Source: Diprion similis (lineage: Eukaryota > Arthropoda > Insecta > Hymenoptera > Diprionidae). Taken from it: a stretch of 64,000 bases of DNA. The stretch covers positions 8,129,501 to 8,193,500 of the forward strand of contig NC_060106.1 of the NCBI RefSeq assembly GCF_021155765.1, read 5' to 3'. Shown in pieces: positions 1-14,300 of this stretch (within the stretch, counting starts at the first letter, position 1; each line of letters begins with the position of its first letter). The translations under genes were made by a program, and so were the position numbers. The notes under the pieces were generated by a model, which was given only the letters and a program-made list of their open reading frames with translations, did no database searches and was not told where the DNA came from.

Positions 1-632
1 TTCCTAGATTAATCATTTATGAGATTTTCGAACAAGCTCACAGTAATAAGTCATATGAAATGCCGAAGTAAACGAGGAACGTAATTAAAATCGAATTTCA
101 TGAAATTCTTCGAAATTACTCGGTTACTAAATGAGCATTCAGCTCGAATACTTTTCGGTAATCAGATACGTATTTATCGTCAAAAAGACTGTCAGAATCA
201 AGAAAAATTTTCTAACTAAATTTCAATAATCTATTTCATCATCGGATTGATCTCGTTCTACCCGTGCTGGAAATCCTGAAGGATCTCGCGCCCGACTAAA
301 GACAAGGAGAAAAAAGATCGGAGCGGTAATAATAGAGACAAAAAAGAGAAAAACCAGATGAAGCGGTAAAAAAAGCAGAAAAGTAGGAATAAAAATGAAA
401 AAACAAACGCGATTTGGGTGGGAGCCAAAGGTATATTCACCCACACGCCGGTAGACTACACGTTCTGGATCGCGCAACGAACCCGTGAACGACTCGTCGA
501 GTCCTCTGTCTCTTCGAGCTGGGAATTTCTGTAATAAAAGTATCAAGTTTTCGACTAAGTAGTTGGCGTAGGCCCGCGGTGAAGCTCCTCGGAACAATTG
601 GGCGTCTAGAGGACCTGAGTTCTCCGTGGATC

Positions 633-735
633 TCCACCACCTCCGCCTCCTCCTTCTCCTCATCGCGTTCGCCTCCTCCTTGCCTCCTCCGTCACTTCTC
701 TTCCTCCTCTTCGCCGCCTCCTCCTCCGCCGTCCT
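633..735 (+). repeat. Imperfect CCT/CTC pyrimidine repeat
   Basis: A run of imperfect CCTCCT units fills this stretch. It generates long spurious frames on both strands, with Arg/Lys-rich products on minus and Ser/Pro/Leu-rich products on plus. Confidence 0.8.
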
Positions 736-3700
736 TTTTTTCGGCGCTTGTCTTTTTTCTCGGCTGAGAGGTGGTTCGGGGTTCGTTAACCTCCGAGAGC
801 CTAGCCTGATCCTAGGATCGGGAGAGGTGCTATCCTGTCCTGGAGCGAGCTGGATGCGGACCAAGCTGGACCACACCGGCTGGACAGACCAGAATTTAAT
901 TTAACATTCCTAAAATTTTTCATCGGCATCTATCCTTCTTCAACATCTCCTACGGGGTAATTGATCCCCAGTTTCCACCACCGCTTACGGCTGTACGTTT
1001 ATCCTTGTCTGCCGCAAATTCCCGCGCATAAAAAGCCGCGTTTCCTGTAATGTGCGTCCTCAGCGCGCCTATAAATATTTTCGTTATGTACGCTCACGCA
1101 TTTGTACAACACGAGCAAACGCGCTACATGTTCGTGTCTCATATACCCACTTCGAATCGTAAAAGGAGAGTCTCTAAAAATTCTGTACGCGCGGGATAGA
1201 AGGAAGCGTCGAACCGCCGAAATTTTTATTTCATCAGGTGTAGCACTGGCCAGGTTGTCTGTCCGGGCTGCGCCCACCTGCAGAAACTCGCCCATCGCTC
1301 TCACGTTCTATCAATCATAATATTCACTTGTGTGCTTCGCATGTAGGTGGACTCAAAGTATATGCAGAGAGACAGACTCCGGCTCCCCAGCATCCTCGCT
1401 ATTTTATACCTATACACCACTAATATCTTGAACCCAAACTACGCTCTCGTCTTTTTCCACGATTACGTAACACTCGCACCCACCAGAATTCGTCAGATAA
1501 TTGTGTATACGCTCAGATCGCGGGGCACGTACACCACGGTGACTTGTTTGATAGCACTCATCGGCTCGGGGAAAGCCCAAAATTTTCGGGAATATCATTG
1601 GTCGGCTGAGATATACTTTTCCCTTGAATATCAACCACTCCCAGATCTCATATTATGATGGCAAGTCTTGGTGGTGACGGAAGTATTGTCGTTTCTGATC
1701 ACATTCATTTGTTTGTTGACTCTGGTCAGGGAAAACCGGATTTTATTGCAGTCAGGCATGTCGGGGAATTTTCACCTAGATCACCTATACACTACTTGTT
1801 TTTCGTTCATCAGCAGTTGTGCTGCGACCCGTTTCACGGACAGCTGTTATTACTTCGATCACGTGATATCACGAATTTTCTGTTCCCACGATCAGAAGTA
1901 GAGAAAATAAATCAAATTGAGTATGAATTAAAATACTTTCATGCCTGATCATTAAAAAATTATCGATCGTATCAGTTTTATCAATTCCAACACGGCTTTT
2001 GCACTGTAGAATCACGTGTGTCTCTTGATGATTATCTTTCTTAATCAAGAATTGCTGATGTATAAAAATCTCGAATTCAAGGAACTATAATTGATGACAG
2101 GAGTAGTGAAAACATCAATATGCAAAAAATTAAATCACTATATAATCGCGACAAGATACCCTCTATGTCGCCATTAGGTCGATCGCGGCTGTTGCGAGAC
2201 ACTCCGTCGGCGGTTAACGAGTAAGATGTACTCGACTTGCCACCGAAGGTCTCCAGCCGCGCTAATGCCAACAAGTGGCATTTACCGCGGGACAAGCCAT
2301 TTGCCTTTTCTTCAGAATCTGATGGAAATCAGCTCAGCATCTTCCTAGATCAGTTTTAGCACAATGCCTCCATTGACTATTGGATATCCAATCTACGCTC
2401 CGTTGGTTCTTAATCTGGGTAGCGGTTGGCGGGATCGAGGAGATAATTAGAAACGGATTAAGTATTTAGTAGTTAGTATGTAGTAAGAGTACTTGTGTTA
2501 GAATGAAATTTTTTTTCGGTAAACGACGGCTGCTTGAACGAAAACAATTTGAAATCTATCGAAATTTTTTTTTGTCTAAAACGGACGTCTGTGCTTAATT
2601 CATTACTCATGTATTTGCTAATCCGAATCTTTGATTTTCATGTAATATTTCTAAATTTACGAACATGTTTTAGATGTAAAAAATAGATAAACAGAAGTTA
2701 GCACGATGCGACGTCGTCTAATTAATTTAGCTTTGAAATCTCTTTTGGTTGGTGGACGTGTCGGTTCGATAACCGGTTTTCAATTTGGAATATAAATACA
2801 TGAATGTTGCATCTGAGAAGCATCAAGAGCTGAAATACTCGATGGGAGAATTATTTTCACATACAACTGAAAACATCTCAACAATATATAAAGTATCAAA
2901 TCTGCGTCGTAGAATTTGCAATACTCGATCAACATCTTTAACATTACAATGTAGAAGCTTTTGATAACAAGTTTTCAGACAACGATAAGAAAGAAAAAAC
3001 CACTTGGTAGGTGACTTAATCAATTCTCACACATGTCGATAATTTTCGTATTGAAATCCGATGGTACTCTTGATTAGTCGGGTGAAATTTGCATCAAAAT
3101 CAAAAGTGGCTAACACAACTCGTATGAATAGTTACTTCTAGTATCGATTCCGAGTACAAGCCGTGCTCTCATCGCTAGGATAAATAAGTATACGGTAAAA
3201 CGGTCCTTTACCATATTTTATTCCAAATATTTTCGAAAAGACGTAATAATTTTGCCAGTAAAAATAGTGGAAAAAGAGCATAATGACTTGAATGACTGAT
3301 CTTGAGTGACTTGTTACGTAGTAACAACAGTGTAAAAACGAAGGAATTGTACATCCGCAGCGAAGTTTCAAAGTTGGTTATCCTTTGACGGAGAAACTTT
3401 CAAACCCAGATGCCTAGGACACTCCATCCGAGGTGCACCATAGATATATGCGTTCTACAACGAGTGACTGGCTTGCCTTGGTTCCAGGATCACGTGGTAG
3501 CGGGAAATGACTCGTTATATAAACTAATAATTATCTAGTCGGTGTCCCGAGCGCTATGCGCGTTCTTCGTATCCATAACGACGATCGGATCGGCGCTGCG
3601 CTCCATTGTGCATTATCGCAAACGCTCGGCCATGGATCCTCGACTCGGGGTTTCCAAGCGAAGGCAGAATGTACGACGATAAGTACAATCTATAGACGTC

Positions 3701-3785
3701 TAAGCCGCCCCGGTATTTCCGAAGGAATTTTCAATATGCTCCTCTTCTCACGTGACTAACAAGTGCGTGACTAAGCCGGAAGGAT

Positions 3786-3812
3786 TCCTCCTCCTCCTCC
3801 CCCTCCTCCTCC
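3786..3812 (+). repeat. (CTC)n microsatellite
   Basis: Short CTC/CCT triplet repeat in a GC-richer region. Confidence 0.85.
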
Positions 3813-4275
3813 ACTTGTTTGATAAAGAAAAATTCAACTGGTCCGGCTGAAAAGCTCTGGCGCGCTTCCTCGAGGCCGCCCTGCTCGCCAAGTAGGTCAA
3901 CGGCAACGGGGCAACAAGACTCCGAGAGTCAAGACTTCAAGTTCAGAGGCACGACTGGCCTAACGGTCTCAGGCTGTCTATTTTTATTATACCACACCGG
4001 GGGCCCTCCTCGCTCACCGACTCGCACGCAGACGCACTAACCGTGGGCGATCTCGGATCTTGGCCTAGGCGCGGACTCGCCGCCGTCTGCTTTCGACCGG
4101 AAGAAAGTTCTTGCGTGTACCGTTTTCGGTTGAACTTGGCCCAGAAACCCGCGAGAAAAACGGGGAAAGAAAGTACAAGTGCCTCTCTCGATCGCGCTAG
4201 ACTGGTCGGTTGCCCCTGGGTAACACTTTCGCGGTCGGTAACGATCGGTCAATCGATCGCTGACAGAGCCGTTGC

Positions 4276-4314
4276 CCTCCCTCCCCTCCTCTCCTCTCCT
4301 CTCCTCCCCCTCCT
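4276..4314 (+). repeat. CTCCT pentamer-like repeat
   Basis: Repeated CTCCT units form a pure pyrimidine strand, followed by more pyrimidine-rich sequence to about 4,340. Confidence 0.8.
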
Positions 4315-6457
4315 GACCACTCCCTCCTTCCCCCTCTCGCGATATCCCTTGCGTGTTATTTACGTTGCGTCACCGGAACTAATTGTAAGCTCAATCGGCT
4401 TGAGCATGTAATGAGAATATATAAATCAATCTGTCGCGACGTCCCACCCTTGACGAAATTGCACCAAGGCTGTAGACCAGTTTTGCTATTCACTGTATTG
4501 TGATAGTTTCAAATATCGATTTATATTTTCTTTGTTCAAGTATGTCGGTAAATTCTTAAGACAATGGGATATTGAAATGGAATTCTTTGATATTTGGACT
4601 CGGTATGATAAGGGCTTTTGAATCGTGTTTACTACGTCGCAATTCCTTATTCACGGTGGATAATTTGGCGCTCATCGTATAATGTGAAACAGCGATGAAG
4701 AGCTGTTGGGTGCTGAACGAATTTAGTTGCGATTAGTTGTATGGCAGTATCGGGATTTGTATCAAATTTATATGTATACCTAAGCAACGGTCCCTTTGAT
4801 ATCATTCCCTGAGTGTCAAATTTCACATTAACTTTCATTTTTCATATTGTAACAGTGATTCCCGAGTGAACCGAATGCTTTGGACTCTGTAACGTTATGT
4901 AACATGGCACAGAGATCATGTTAACGATTCCTGACCTAACGCAGCACAGACCGACTTAAGAATTCGAATTCATTTCAGTCAATTATTCTGTACACCGCCA
5001 TTGCAGCCACGATTGAAGCGTTGTTCAAAATGCGCATGCGTTACCTGTTTACCGATTATGCGAAATTGATCGATTACCCGAAACGATAGTCAGAGATAGA
5101 AAAGAATGATCTCTTCGCGTATGACACAATCCTTTGAAAAATTTAACTATCATGTTCCGGATTTTCAACACATTGTTCAATCGGACGTAATCGAGCGATT
5201 GGAGGAAATGGCACCGCAAGGTACCTTAATGAGTTACAAACCGTCGTCGAGCAGCAATGATCGCTGGTATGGCCAAGCGGCGAGGTTGTGTCCCTGAAGC
5301 AGTATCGGCAGTACTTAACAACAACAGTAGCAGCAACAACGTCGGTAGTTGCGTTGAGCAGGCAGGGCGTGGCTTCCTAGTGCGGTTTTTTGCCCGCCTA
5401 GAATGCACCTTGGCGACCTTCGCCGAGATCAGGATACCCTACGAGGCTGATCGTCTCACCGATCAATCCAAATTCGTGAACAAATATCACCCATAATATC
5501 GGCCATCTGTTATTAGAAGATCGAGATAATAGATCCTGGATAAAATATGGATACTCGGGTTATTGTCTTAAAATAAAATATATATGTAACATGTATTTCT
5601 ATGACCATTTTAAAATTATAAATATAAATAAATTCACTTGAATAGGATTTATCAAAAGTCAGTTTGTCCAACACTAAATACCATTTAACATCTCAAGAGT
5701 ATCCAGTTTCGACAGATAATATCGGAATCGTTAAGTTGTTGTAAAATAATGTAGGATTAAAAAAAAATTGAGAATTCACCGTGCATTTCAGAATTTGTCG
5801 AAACTTTAGCCTCGACTCATCAAAATTCGGCACACAGTGACGTCTAACTTGTCTGAAAGTTATTCCATCTTGCGAGACAAAACAAATTACATTCTTTTTC
5901 TTTGCATTCCTCATGAATGCGACTTTTTCTGAATTCGGAATTGATGTGCGAAGGTCATAAATTTTGTCTGGATAACCTCGCATTACCATGAAATTTGTCT
6001 CATACATTCGAAACTGGATATGTCGATCATGTGCGGCTGATCTGGAGATGGGATATTAAGAAATGAGTCGGTCGGCAGTATAAGATAGTCTAACGTTTCC
6101 TTTTTATTCTTTTTTTTCCAGAACCCAATCGCCCATTCGAAGCTGCGGGCGGAATGGGAGACGTTGTCAGTCTTCGTCACCTCCGAGGATAAAGACTAAA
6201 AATTCACTGCCGAAACCTAGCCTGTACTTAAAAAGGCTGGGGACGACTCTCGGATGACGAACAACTCGAAGTCTGCGAGGAACTGATAATTAACAAACTG
6301 CCACCGATATGGGTTCACTCTACGCTGATTCGGCTCCGTCCCGGAAGCCAAAATGTTACTATTAATTTTTACTACCATACATACACCTACGACAGCTATT
6401 ATTCTATCATCAAACTCGTCTCTTTGCTCTTGCTATCATATTATTTCTCATTACTTT

Positions 6458-6510
6458 TACTATTATTATTACTATTATTATTATTAATATTATTATTATC
6501 ATCATCATCG
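6458..6510 (+). repeat. (ATT)n/(ATC)n microsatellite
   Basis: Imperfect ATT repeat grading into ATC/TCA units. Confidence 0.85.
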
Positions 6511-7524
6511 TGATTTTGATCCTGGCTACCTTTACGGTAGTATCGCAACAAAAATTCGGATATTTTAATATTATCTATAACATATCTGCATGTAGCTAGT
6601 TCTTAAGGCAATAGTTTGAGAAACTGATTTGCCCTAACCATCGCTCATATACGTCTATATACTTGCATATTGGGATCCGATAGTATGTATTAAAAACTGC
6701 CAAGAGAGAGATATCCAATTGCTGAATTTGCATAATTTAAAATAGAAAGTTGAGGCTGCAGTACAGTTCGTAAGAACTCTTTTCTGTGCCTTGATATTCG
6801 TAATTGTTCGCCATATTCCTGGGCAATGTCGGATCCCAATATTTCCGATTTGAAATTCCGATCATGTTACACACCCACCGCTTATGTAGTGATCCCCGTA
6901 TGTACTTTGTTACTCTATCCGTTTCCGCAAACATGTACCGATACCTTTATTTTATGTACGATGTACGTTTATGTGTATAGACGAGTTACCAACGTTGAAT
7001 TATTACCCTATATGTGTACAGGTATAACGTTCACTTGATGTATAAGTTATTAATCGATAATATTAGAGTAATTAACTTCGTTGCATATTATAATCATTAT
7101 TTTCATTACCATCATGCCTAGAAGCTCCATTTTCAAAAGCATATATATGATCGGATTTTCACGATTCGCTCTGATCTCGACATTTGACTATGTATAGAGA
7201 GATATATATTTTTTTACTTATATTTGAAATCAAAGTGAATCGCTTGGAATTCAGTAAGCAGGTTTGTTAACAACGAATGAATGAAAGAAGAAAAAAAAAA
7301 CGGAAGAAAGTATAGAAGTTGACAATCGTCAACTTATCAGCAGAACTGACTTCTATGCTGTAGATATAATATTTTTTAAACATAATTCTCATCGATACAT
7401 TACATTAGTTACATATGATTGGGCGAATCATTTTGACGTTACTTGAGGTCACGTTCGGAAAATTTGTGGAAGGAATATTTATTTATTTTCACTTTTTTGT
7501 AAAATTCTTGAACAAAAAAGCACT

Positions 7525-7557
7525 CACACATACACACAGACACACACGCATATATAC
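7525..7557 (+). repeat. Imperfect (CA)n microsatellite
   Basis: Dinucleotide CA repeat interrupted by T and G bases. Confidence 0.8.
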
Positions 7558-7627
7558 AAAAATGTGCATAAGTCTGAATGTCACCCCGACTAAAGCAAAG
7601 AGATTCTCAACATTGTTTGTTTGTTTT

Positions 7628-7712
7628 ATTACTATTATGTTTATTATCATTATTACTATAACTATTATTATTAATATTATAATTATAATTACTATAACTG
7701 TTATTATTAATA
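7628..7712 (+). repeat. Imperfect (ATT)n / (ATA) low-complexity tract
   Basis: AT-only triplet repeat with interruptions. It gives a spurious Ile-rich frame. Confidence 0.75.
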
Positions 7713-7807
7713 ATCTTACTTTTTACTCTCTATTTGCACAATTAAATTATTCGTGAAGCCTAGGGTACATATACATAAATATAAATGAATATACGCAATA
7801 AGTATAT

Positions 7808-7848
7808 TTGTTTGTTTTTTTTTTTTTTTTGTTTGTTTTTTTTCTTTT
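7808..7848 (+). repeat. Poly-T tract
   Basis: Almost uninterrupted T run broken by a few G and C. On the minus strand it reads as a poly-A tract. No retroposon body or target-site duplication was recognised next to it. Confidence 0.8.
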
Positions 7849-7899
7849 AATAATAGTGATTATTATCATTAAACAATAAACACAACAAGTTAAATACTG

Positions 7900-8340
7900 A
7901 CACCGTATGTCTTTGACGCTTTCTTATATCGTCCCAACGGAGTGCGATGCCTCCTCGAGATTCCGAATCGTATGAGTTCTTCTCAGGCTGTAATGGCCCT
8001 GCAGAATGAGGGGTCGCGATACGTGGAGGTACGCTGGAGACTGCTACTGTGGTTAAGTTACGTTTATTTCCTCCGTCGCGTCGGCGCCGCTGCAGGACCC
8101 TCGCAAACCGGCGTCGTAATTCGTGCGAAAAACAAATAAGAACAATCGACGATCGGCACGTGGCACGCGCGGCTCTTTTGTTTTTGCAGATCCCCGAGCG
8201 CCTGTTATGTCCAGAGACTGGGTCACTGGGTCCCAACTCCCACTCTTTTGCCCCACCCCCTCGGACGCCGACACTCGACTTGCCTGCAGGTGTTGGGAAC
8301 CACCTTTACACATAGGCCTGAGAGGCCGTCCGCCGCCCTG
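7900..8340. other. GC-richer island, possible exon(s), strand unresolved
   Basis: This island stands out from its AT-rich surroundings. On the plus strand a good acceptor (T-rich tract ending TTTTTGCAG at about 8,189) is followed by an open Pro/Leu-rich frame, and a donor-like GAG/GTACGC lies upstream at about 8,030. On the minus strand an equally good acceptor (CTCATTCTGCAG) precedes an open frame running to a stop at 7,847. No domain is recognised in either. It could be an exon of a long-intron gene or a conserved regulatory island. It contains GGGTCACTGGGTC at 8,220-8,232. Confidence 0.3.
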
Positions 8341-8349
8341 AAGACGACA

Positions 8350-11300
8350 CGCATTCTACGTTACCGTTCTACGCCTGTGAATCACACTTAACTGCAACGC
8401 TGGCGACATGGTGGAGGAGAACGAAAAGAAAATTAAAAGATATTAGAGTAGGGTAGAAAATAGTTTATTCCCTTGGGACAAGTTCCTCGGGGTGAAGGAT
8501 ATGAATGAAGTTTTTTTTTTATTTCGAATGTATTCCGTGCTGTCTGATTTGCGAGCTGTGCGGATTGTTAACTTTTTTTTTTCCCGACACCTGCTCGGAT
8601 AGTTTGATTTTCGAAGCCTGTTGAGCGTGCGCGAAATGCAACATTTCTGAACTACGCGGTGGACAGACGTTGGAGTGCTCGGTTTTACACACTGGAGACT
8701 TCTTTGGCGCATGCGCACTTCCGGATACCGTAGTTTTGCGCACTCTGTCATGGAGAGTAAATTACTTAACCCCAATTTCACGCGTTGTTTGAACTCAGGA
8801 TTGCAACGCTCACCTTGGCTCATGTCGCGTTGATACTAGTACTCGAGCGATTGCAGTACTCGTATTCGCGTTAACGCAACACTTGCCTTCGGCTCACGCT
8901 ACAAGTTTCTCATTCGTCGGATATTGCCCAGTCTACACTTGTAATGCGATATATCTACTATTCCACGGCTTACTCTACAACCTGATAACGTGTTAATCAT
9001 GAGGTTGGTTGAATAGAAATCGATACTTTAATGATTCTCATTACGAGATATTCATGCATCGACTACTTGTAAAATTATCATATTGAGCGGGTAGTCATAT
9101 ATACACAAAATAAAATTCGAACATATGAAATACTGTAATATTAAACAGAAGCCCAGATGTTGATACTTCGTCTCAAAACGTTTCAAAATGGGTGGAAGTT
9201 TAATGAATATATTTATTCGATTTCAATTCACCATCGCTTATTTTATCTACCTACAAGCACATAATTGGTTTCTACGAAATGATTCTGTTTTTTCCAGTAG
9301 ACAATTCAATACTTTCGTTTCTTGATCATGATCAATGTCAGCGCAATGTTGCAAAGCTACATATTCAACGATATCAACGTGACAAAAAATGTATCTCAGT
9401 TAATACGTAAAAAATATAGTCTGCTCAATGAAATGTGCCACCGTAAAGTCGAATGAATCTACAAAGATTTTTAAATATTTTGAAGCAATTTAAAAAAAAT
9501 TATAGTTATTAAAGCTTTTATTTATAATGCCGGGATTCTCCATTCGTACATTTTGGAGATTTTTGTAGCTTACCAAAATGATAATTAAATAAATCTCGTA
9601 AAACGTACGCGTGCCTGCATACATATATATATATATTAATAAATCGTATGAATTTTTGACCAACCAACCTCTCTAAATATTTTTCAACTCGATTGCAACA
9701 TCGTGGTGGCGCCATAATGCATGTAGCTTCTAATCGTGCGTATATCTCTCTACCGATGACAAATTCGTCCTTCAGATTTTTTTTTCGTCTGCTGCAGGTA
9801 TATATTATATGGGCTACCGGTCACTCTTTATTTTTTGATCGTGTTTTGTTTCCCTCTTTTCTTTATTTTTTCGATCGTTTCGTGTTTTTTCTTTTGTGTG
9901 TGTGTTTTTTAACATTTTTCTAAAGCTTCTTTTTTGCTCGTATTTTCTTTTTTCATTTTTTATTTTTTTTCGACACTGCCAAGGCTTCGGTCTATCTTAT
10001 TGCATATCCTGATCGTTATCGACGATTACATCTTCGCTGGTGGCCGGTAGGTCAGAGGTACGCTTTTCACAGACCCTGCATGGCTACACGGTTTCCGGGT
10101 CCTTCTCTGCCGCTCTCCTTTTTTATTCATCTATTGTATTGTATTTCATAAGTTGGGCTGATTTTCTTTCTGCTAAACTTCTCGGCAGATGACACGATCA
10201 GGGATGACAATTGTTTTTCAAAGCTTCGTTTTGGGCAGGTTACAATATTGACGAGACCTCCATAAATCTGAGTGTGAATATTTTCTTTCGGTGAATCATC
10301 CAGGGAAAATCATTTTTTTGAGATCACTTTCTGTACATAATTCATGAAACGCTTCATTAATATGCAGCTTCCTTGTTTTAAACAATTCGAAAGGAGGAAA
10401 CGACTCTGCTCAAAGTTCCGTGACATAAGATTTCTCTCCGGAAAAAAAGAACATATTCGGATATGAACTTAGTACAGAAGTTATGTGCTCGGAAATAAAA
10501 TTTCATCAGTATAGTTTGATTTTTTTCAATTTTGAATCGTTTGGTTACTACGAAAATAAAACACAATGAAATAAATCATCTGCAGATAGTTCTGTAATCT
10601 AATGAAATCATTCGACCAATGAAGTTCAATCAAATTGTGAACTTATTGTGCTAATAATAATGAAATGTATCGTTCGATGTATAATTATATATCTTCTGAA
10701 ATATCATATCAATATATAAAAATGTAAAAGCCATCGAGTCCGTTGAAAAAATTAATCAAAACGAAAAAATCTTAAGCCATTGAGTAAACTGATTAACAAA
10801 GCGAATCAATCTCATCAATTAATGCAATTATACTTGTACTGCAAACGTAATTTCTGAATGCTCCTGAAAGTAATTATAGACAAATTTTCATTTACATGAC
10901 GCATCTATATTCTCTAATGCATTTCAGCATTAAATTATACTTGCAATACTGGAGAGCTGAAAGTTCACCTCGACAGAATCATAGTTTCCTTCTCGCCGAT
11001 TGCCTTGACATTATCAATAACTGATGGTAGATTATAAATCAAACTCTGAGGTGTAGGAATAGCAACGAATATTATTACAATAATGTTATTACTCGTCGTC
11101 ACGTCGTTCATTTTGGAACACATTTCTGATTGTCATCCTTTCATTTTTTTTCTGCCATGTAAAATGACTGCCTCTAATTTTTACCACCGGCTTTTTGTCT
11201 ACTTGTACAAGAACATAAAGCATACCAGTAAGCGTGGCAAAAACATTTTTATAGTGAATGGAAATAGTCTACAGAAAAAGGACGTAAAAAAAAAAAACTC

Positions 11301-14300
11301 TACAAAAATTTTTCGCATTTTCGTCCTTGAGTAATTGACGGTATGTCGTCTTTTTACTACATTTTTTAAGCAATACTTCCGATGTTGCTCAAAGACGAAT
11401 AATCTATTCTTTGATCGCTGGCATAACGCAGAAAACATTTTAAACTAATTATATCTAGTTTGAAAAAAATTTAAGTACCTGAAAACTAATAGATCAAGCT
11501 AGACAAAACTCAGCCTTACACTTGGTTTGATTTTATGTTCAATTCGAACGTGTGTGAATGCAACCGATATTCAACTAAAATCAGATCTCTTGATAAATAT
11601 TACATATCGCATTGCTGCTGGAAATTCTTATTCAAAGTTTCTGGCAGTCAGTATCGAATAAGAGCTAATCCATGCCAAGGTAATTAGCGGCGGTAAAATT
11701 CTAATTATAGTGTTTAGATCTACATTCACATGCAGTCTCAAGTCAGTGCAGCTTCAGTATAAAAATGAAAGGAACGAGCAGTGCCAACAGTCTACAGGTA
11801 TGATGTACCTTATACTTGTCGAGAAAAAAAGTTTGCTAAAGAAAACTGTTGACTACGAGGCCTACAAGAAACGTTCCAATTTTCTGCTCCGTGATACGAT
11901 GTGTAAAAAAAAACTAAAATTTATGACATTTGTCGGGTGCTCGAGGTGATCCATTACCAAGACGGTCGATCCCAATGCATTTTGCACTACGCGTGGGGCA
12001 CCATTGTCGATCTTATATCTCCGCCACATTTCTCTAGGATGTTCATTCCCGTTTCTGTGTTCTTCAGCAGCATCACGGTACGTCGGGTCGGTCCATTTCG
12101 TCACGGCAATCCAAGCCGATCGAAGTGGACTCGGAGACGGCGGAACACATTACACGACACGACGATGTGAACGTGTGGCTGTGTGCTAGTAGATGGAACC
12201 GTGACATCGCGCCAAAAGAATGAAGAAAGAAGAGGAAGGGAAGAGAGAAAAAAAGTATCGCCAGGAGGTCGATGGACCGATTTTTGTACAGGGGGTAAAC
12301 CCAACAAGAGATTGGGTTTGAAAAAGACAATGTTAGTATTTCGTGGATAAAAAAATTTGCCACTGTGTTTGAAGTGGAAAGTTCAATTGCAAGTGTGAAA
12401 TGCAATTAAAAAAATTTTCTCTTGAATTTATTTATATGTATTCAGATGCACACGTGTTAAGATCTGATTCCAATAATTTGTGACACTGAACCAAGTGATA
12501 TACTTACAATTATCAAGTCTATGTCAAAGTACGCCTGTCTAAAAATATTTGTTTATTAATTTAAACGCCTTTTTTTTATTTATTATTATCATTTTAATAC
12601 GTCTGTATTAAAAATATTTTTATATACACATTGCTTGGGAAAATTAACGTGCCATTAGTTCTTCTCGAAAAATCGTGTTTTCTTTTTTTGCGTTTCAAAG
12701 TTCTGTTGCCGAAGAAAATAGTGGTAAGACGTAGGTTTATATTCGCTTCTCAAAGCGCGTTTTCAAAATTAGTACTACGATTTTTACTCGCCGGGATATT
12801 CAGTTTCAAAACCAACGATCGTCTGTCAAATCATCTCCTGCAGCAGCATTATCGAAGGGGCACCTAATATTGCATCAGGTTTCTTTGCGGGTTGGTATGA
12901 CTGTTAAAATGAAACATAATCTGCGTGCCTCATATTTTTTAGCGTCCTAAAATCACTTTTGACCGAATTAATTCGTTTTCTTCACAAATTCGAATATTCC
13001 TACACAGGAAAACGTGAAATAAAAACTTGTAACATCATTGAAACAAATATAAGAGATAATTCTATTTTTTCGCAATGTACAATCTAATCTCAGACCTTGA
13101 AGTAAGGCGGTTTCAAGGACTTGTATGTCCGAAATGATTTTTTTTTCACTGCCTAAACTCATTATGGTAGTTTACTGTTCCTTTGAAGCATAATCAGATA
13201 AAACGTCAGGTTCATCAGTGAGACATCGCCTCTCACAGCAGGGGCTGTACTCGAGGTTAAAGTGGGTGTAGAAAAATACGGACCACCTCGTTTGTCGAAG
13301 ATCTTACAGATTTGGTGGAAATATTCTCATAATAGTTATGCAATTCGGATCCAAGTGCCAACAATATTTAGACTTTGGTTACTCTTTTACCACACAAATC
13401 GAGAGTACGTTTGACTCGTGAAATTTTTTTTATCTCTAATATGAGTTTTGTTTAGGAGTGCGAAAATTTTTTTCATACATTTATTCCTTAACTTGGCAGG
13501 GAAAAAGATCACTTGTCAATATCAGTTACAGAATTTCAAAGGCTCTCAACGAACATGTACTATATGCACGTTACAACAGTTGCTCTTACCTTGAATGTAC
13601 CTACGTTATTCATGAGTAGCGATGTCTCATGAATCTGGTCTTTTCATTGATTGCACTTAAGAAAAAAAACATGTATACTGTGGGCGTTTAATGGCGTTGG
13701 TAACGTATTGATTGGAGGCAAAACAGACCTTCGGGGGTACTCCATTTTAGGAAATCAGTGTACTATGAAAGCCCTTGGATTCACTTTAAGAAGAATAAAA
13801 ACTTGAACACAAAGTGCCAGAGGCTCACTAGTAGTGAAAGTGAGAAACGCACAGTTGAAATCTAAACGTTTAAGCGGCGAGTTACTCGTGTACCAACATA
13901 ATGAGTGTAAGGGATGATAATGAAGCAGCGCGACGGCAAAGCATCCCAACCTCTGGTCCATACTTCAGGTATTTGTGATTAATGCCACAACATCCCTGGA
14001 CGTTATTTTATTAAGACAATTATTTAGCAATGGACCTCGTAGAATCAGTTCGAACTCAAAAATACGAAGCAATTCGGTTACCTCAAGTGCGATTCTGCAC
14101 AGCTAACTCGACCATACAATAACCCTAGTGCGTAGCGCTATTAGAAGAGAAGCTGACTGATCTTTGTGCGAAGCAATCATCACTGTGTAACGAATTGTAT
14201 CGGTAGATTCGTAGTTCATTACTTGTGTGACTTGACAAGCAGGTATTTGATCGTTGTTATGAGAGTCAGTCGTGACCATCTCTTTGGCAATTACAACCAA

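Larger units (their letters stand above)
1..7900. other. Gene-free flank with simple repeats (1-7.9 kb)
   Basis: I see no gene that can be supported. Open frames are short, lack family motifs and lie largely over low-complexity sequence. A pyrimidine-rich, GC-richer stretch at about 3.5-4.4 kb could be a promoter or 5'UTR, but no coding exon follows. A frame at 5,257-5,496 on the plus strand has an Asn/Ser run (AACAAC/AGCAGC codons) but no recognisable domain or clear splice sites. An AACCGGTT palindrome at 2,771-2,778 resembles a Grainy head site. Confidence 0.5.

Noticed and set aside
223-876. 217-residue minus-strand frame
   Set aside because: It is created by the CCT-rich pyrimidine repeat; the product is mostly Arg/Lys and Phe/Leu runs without a domain.
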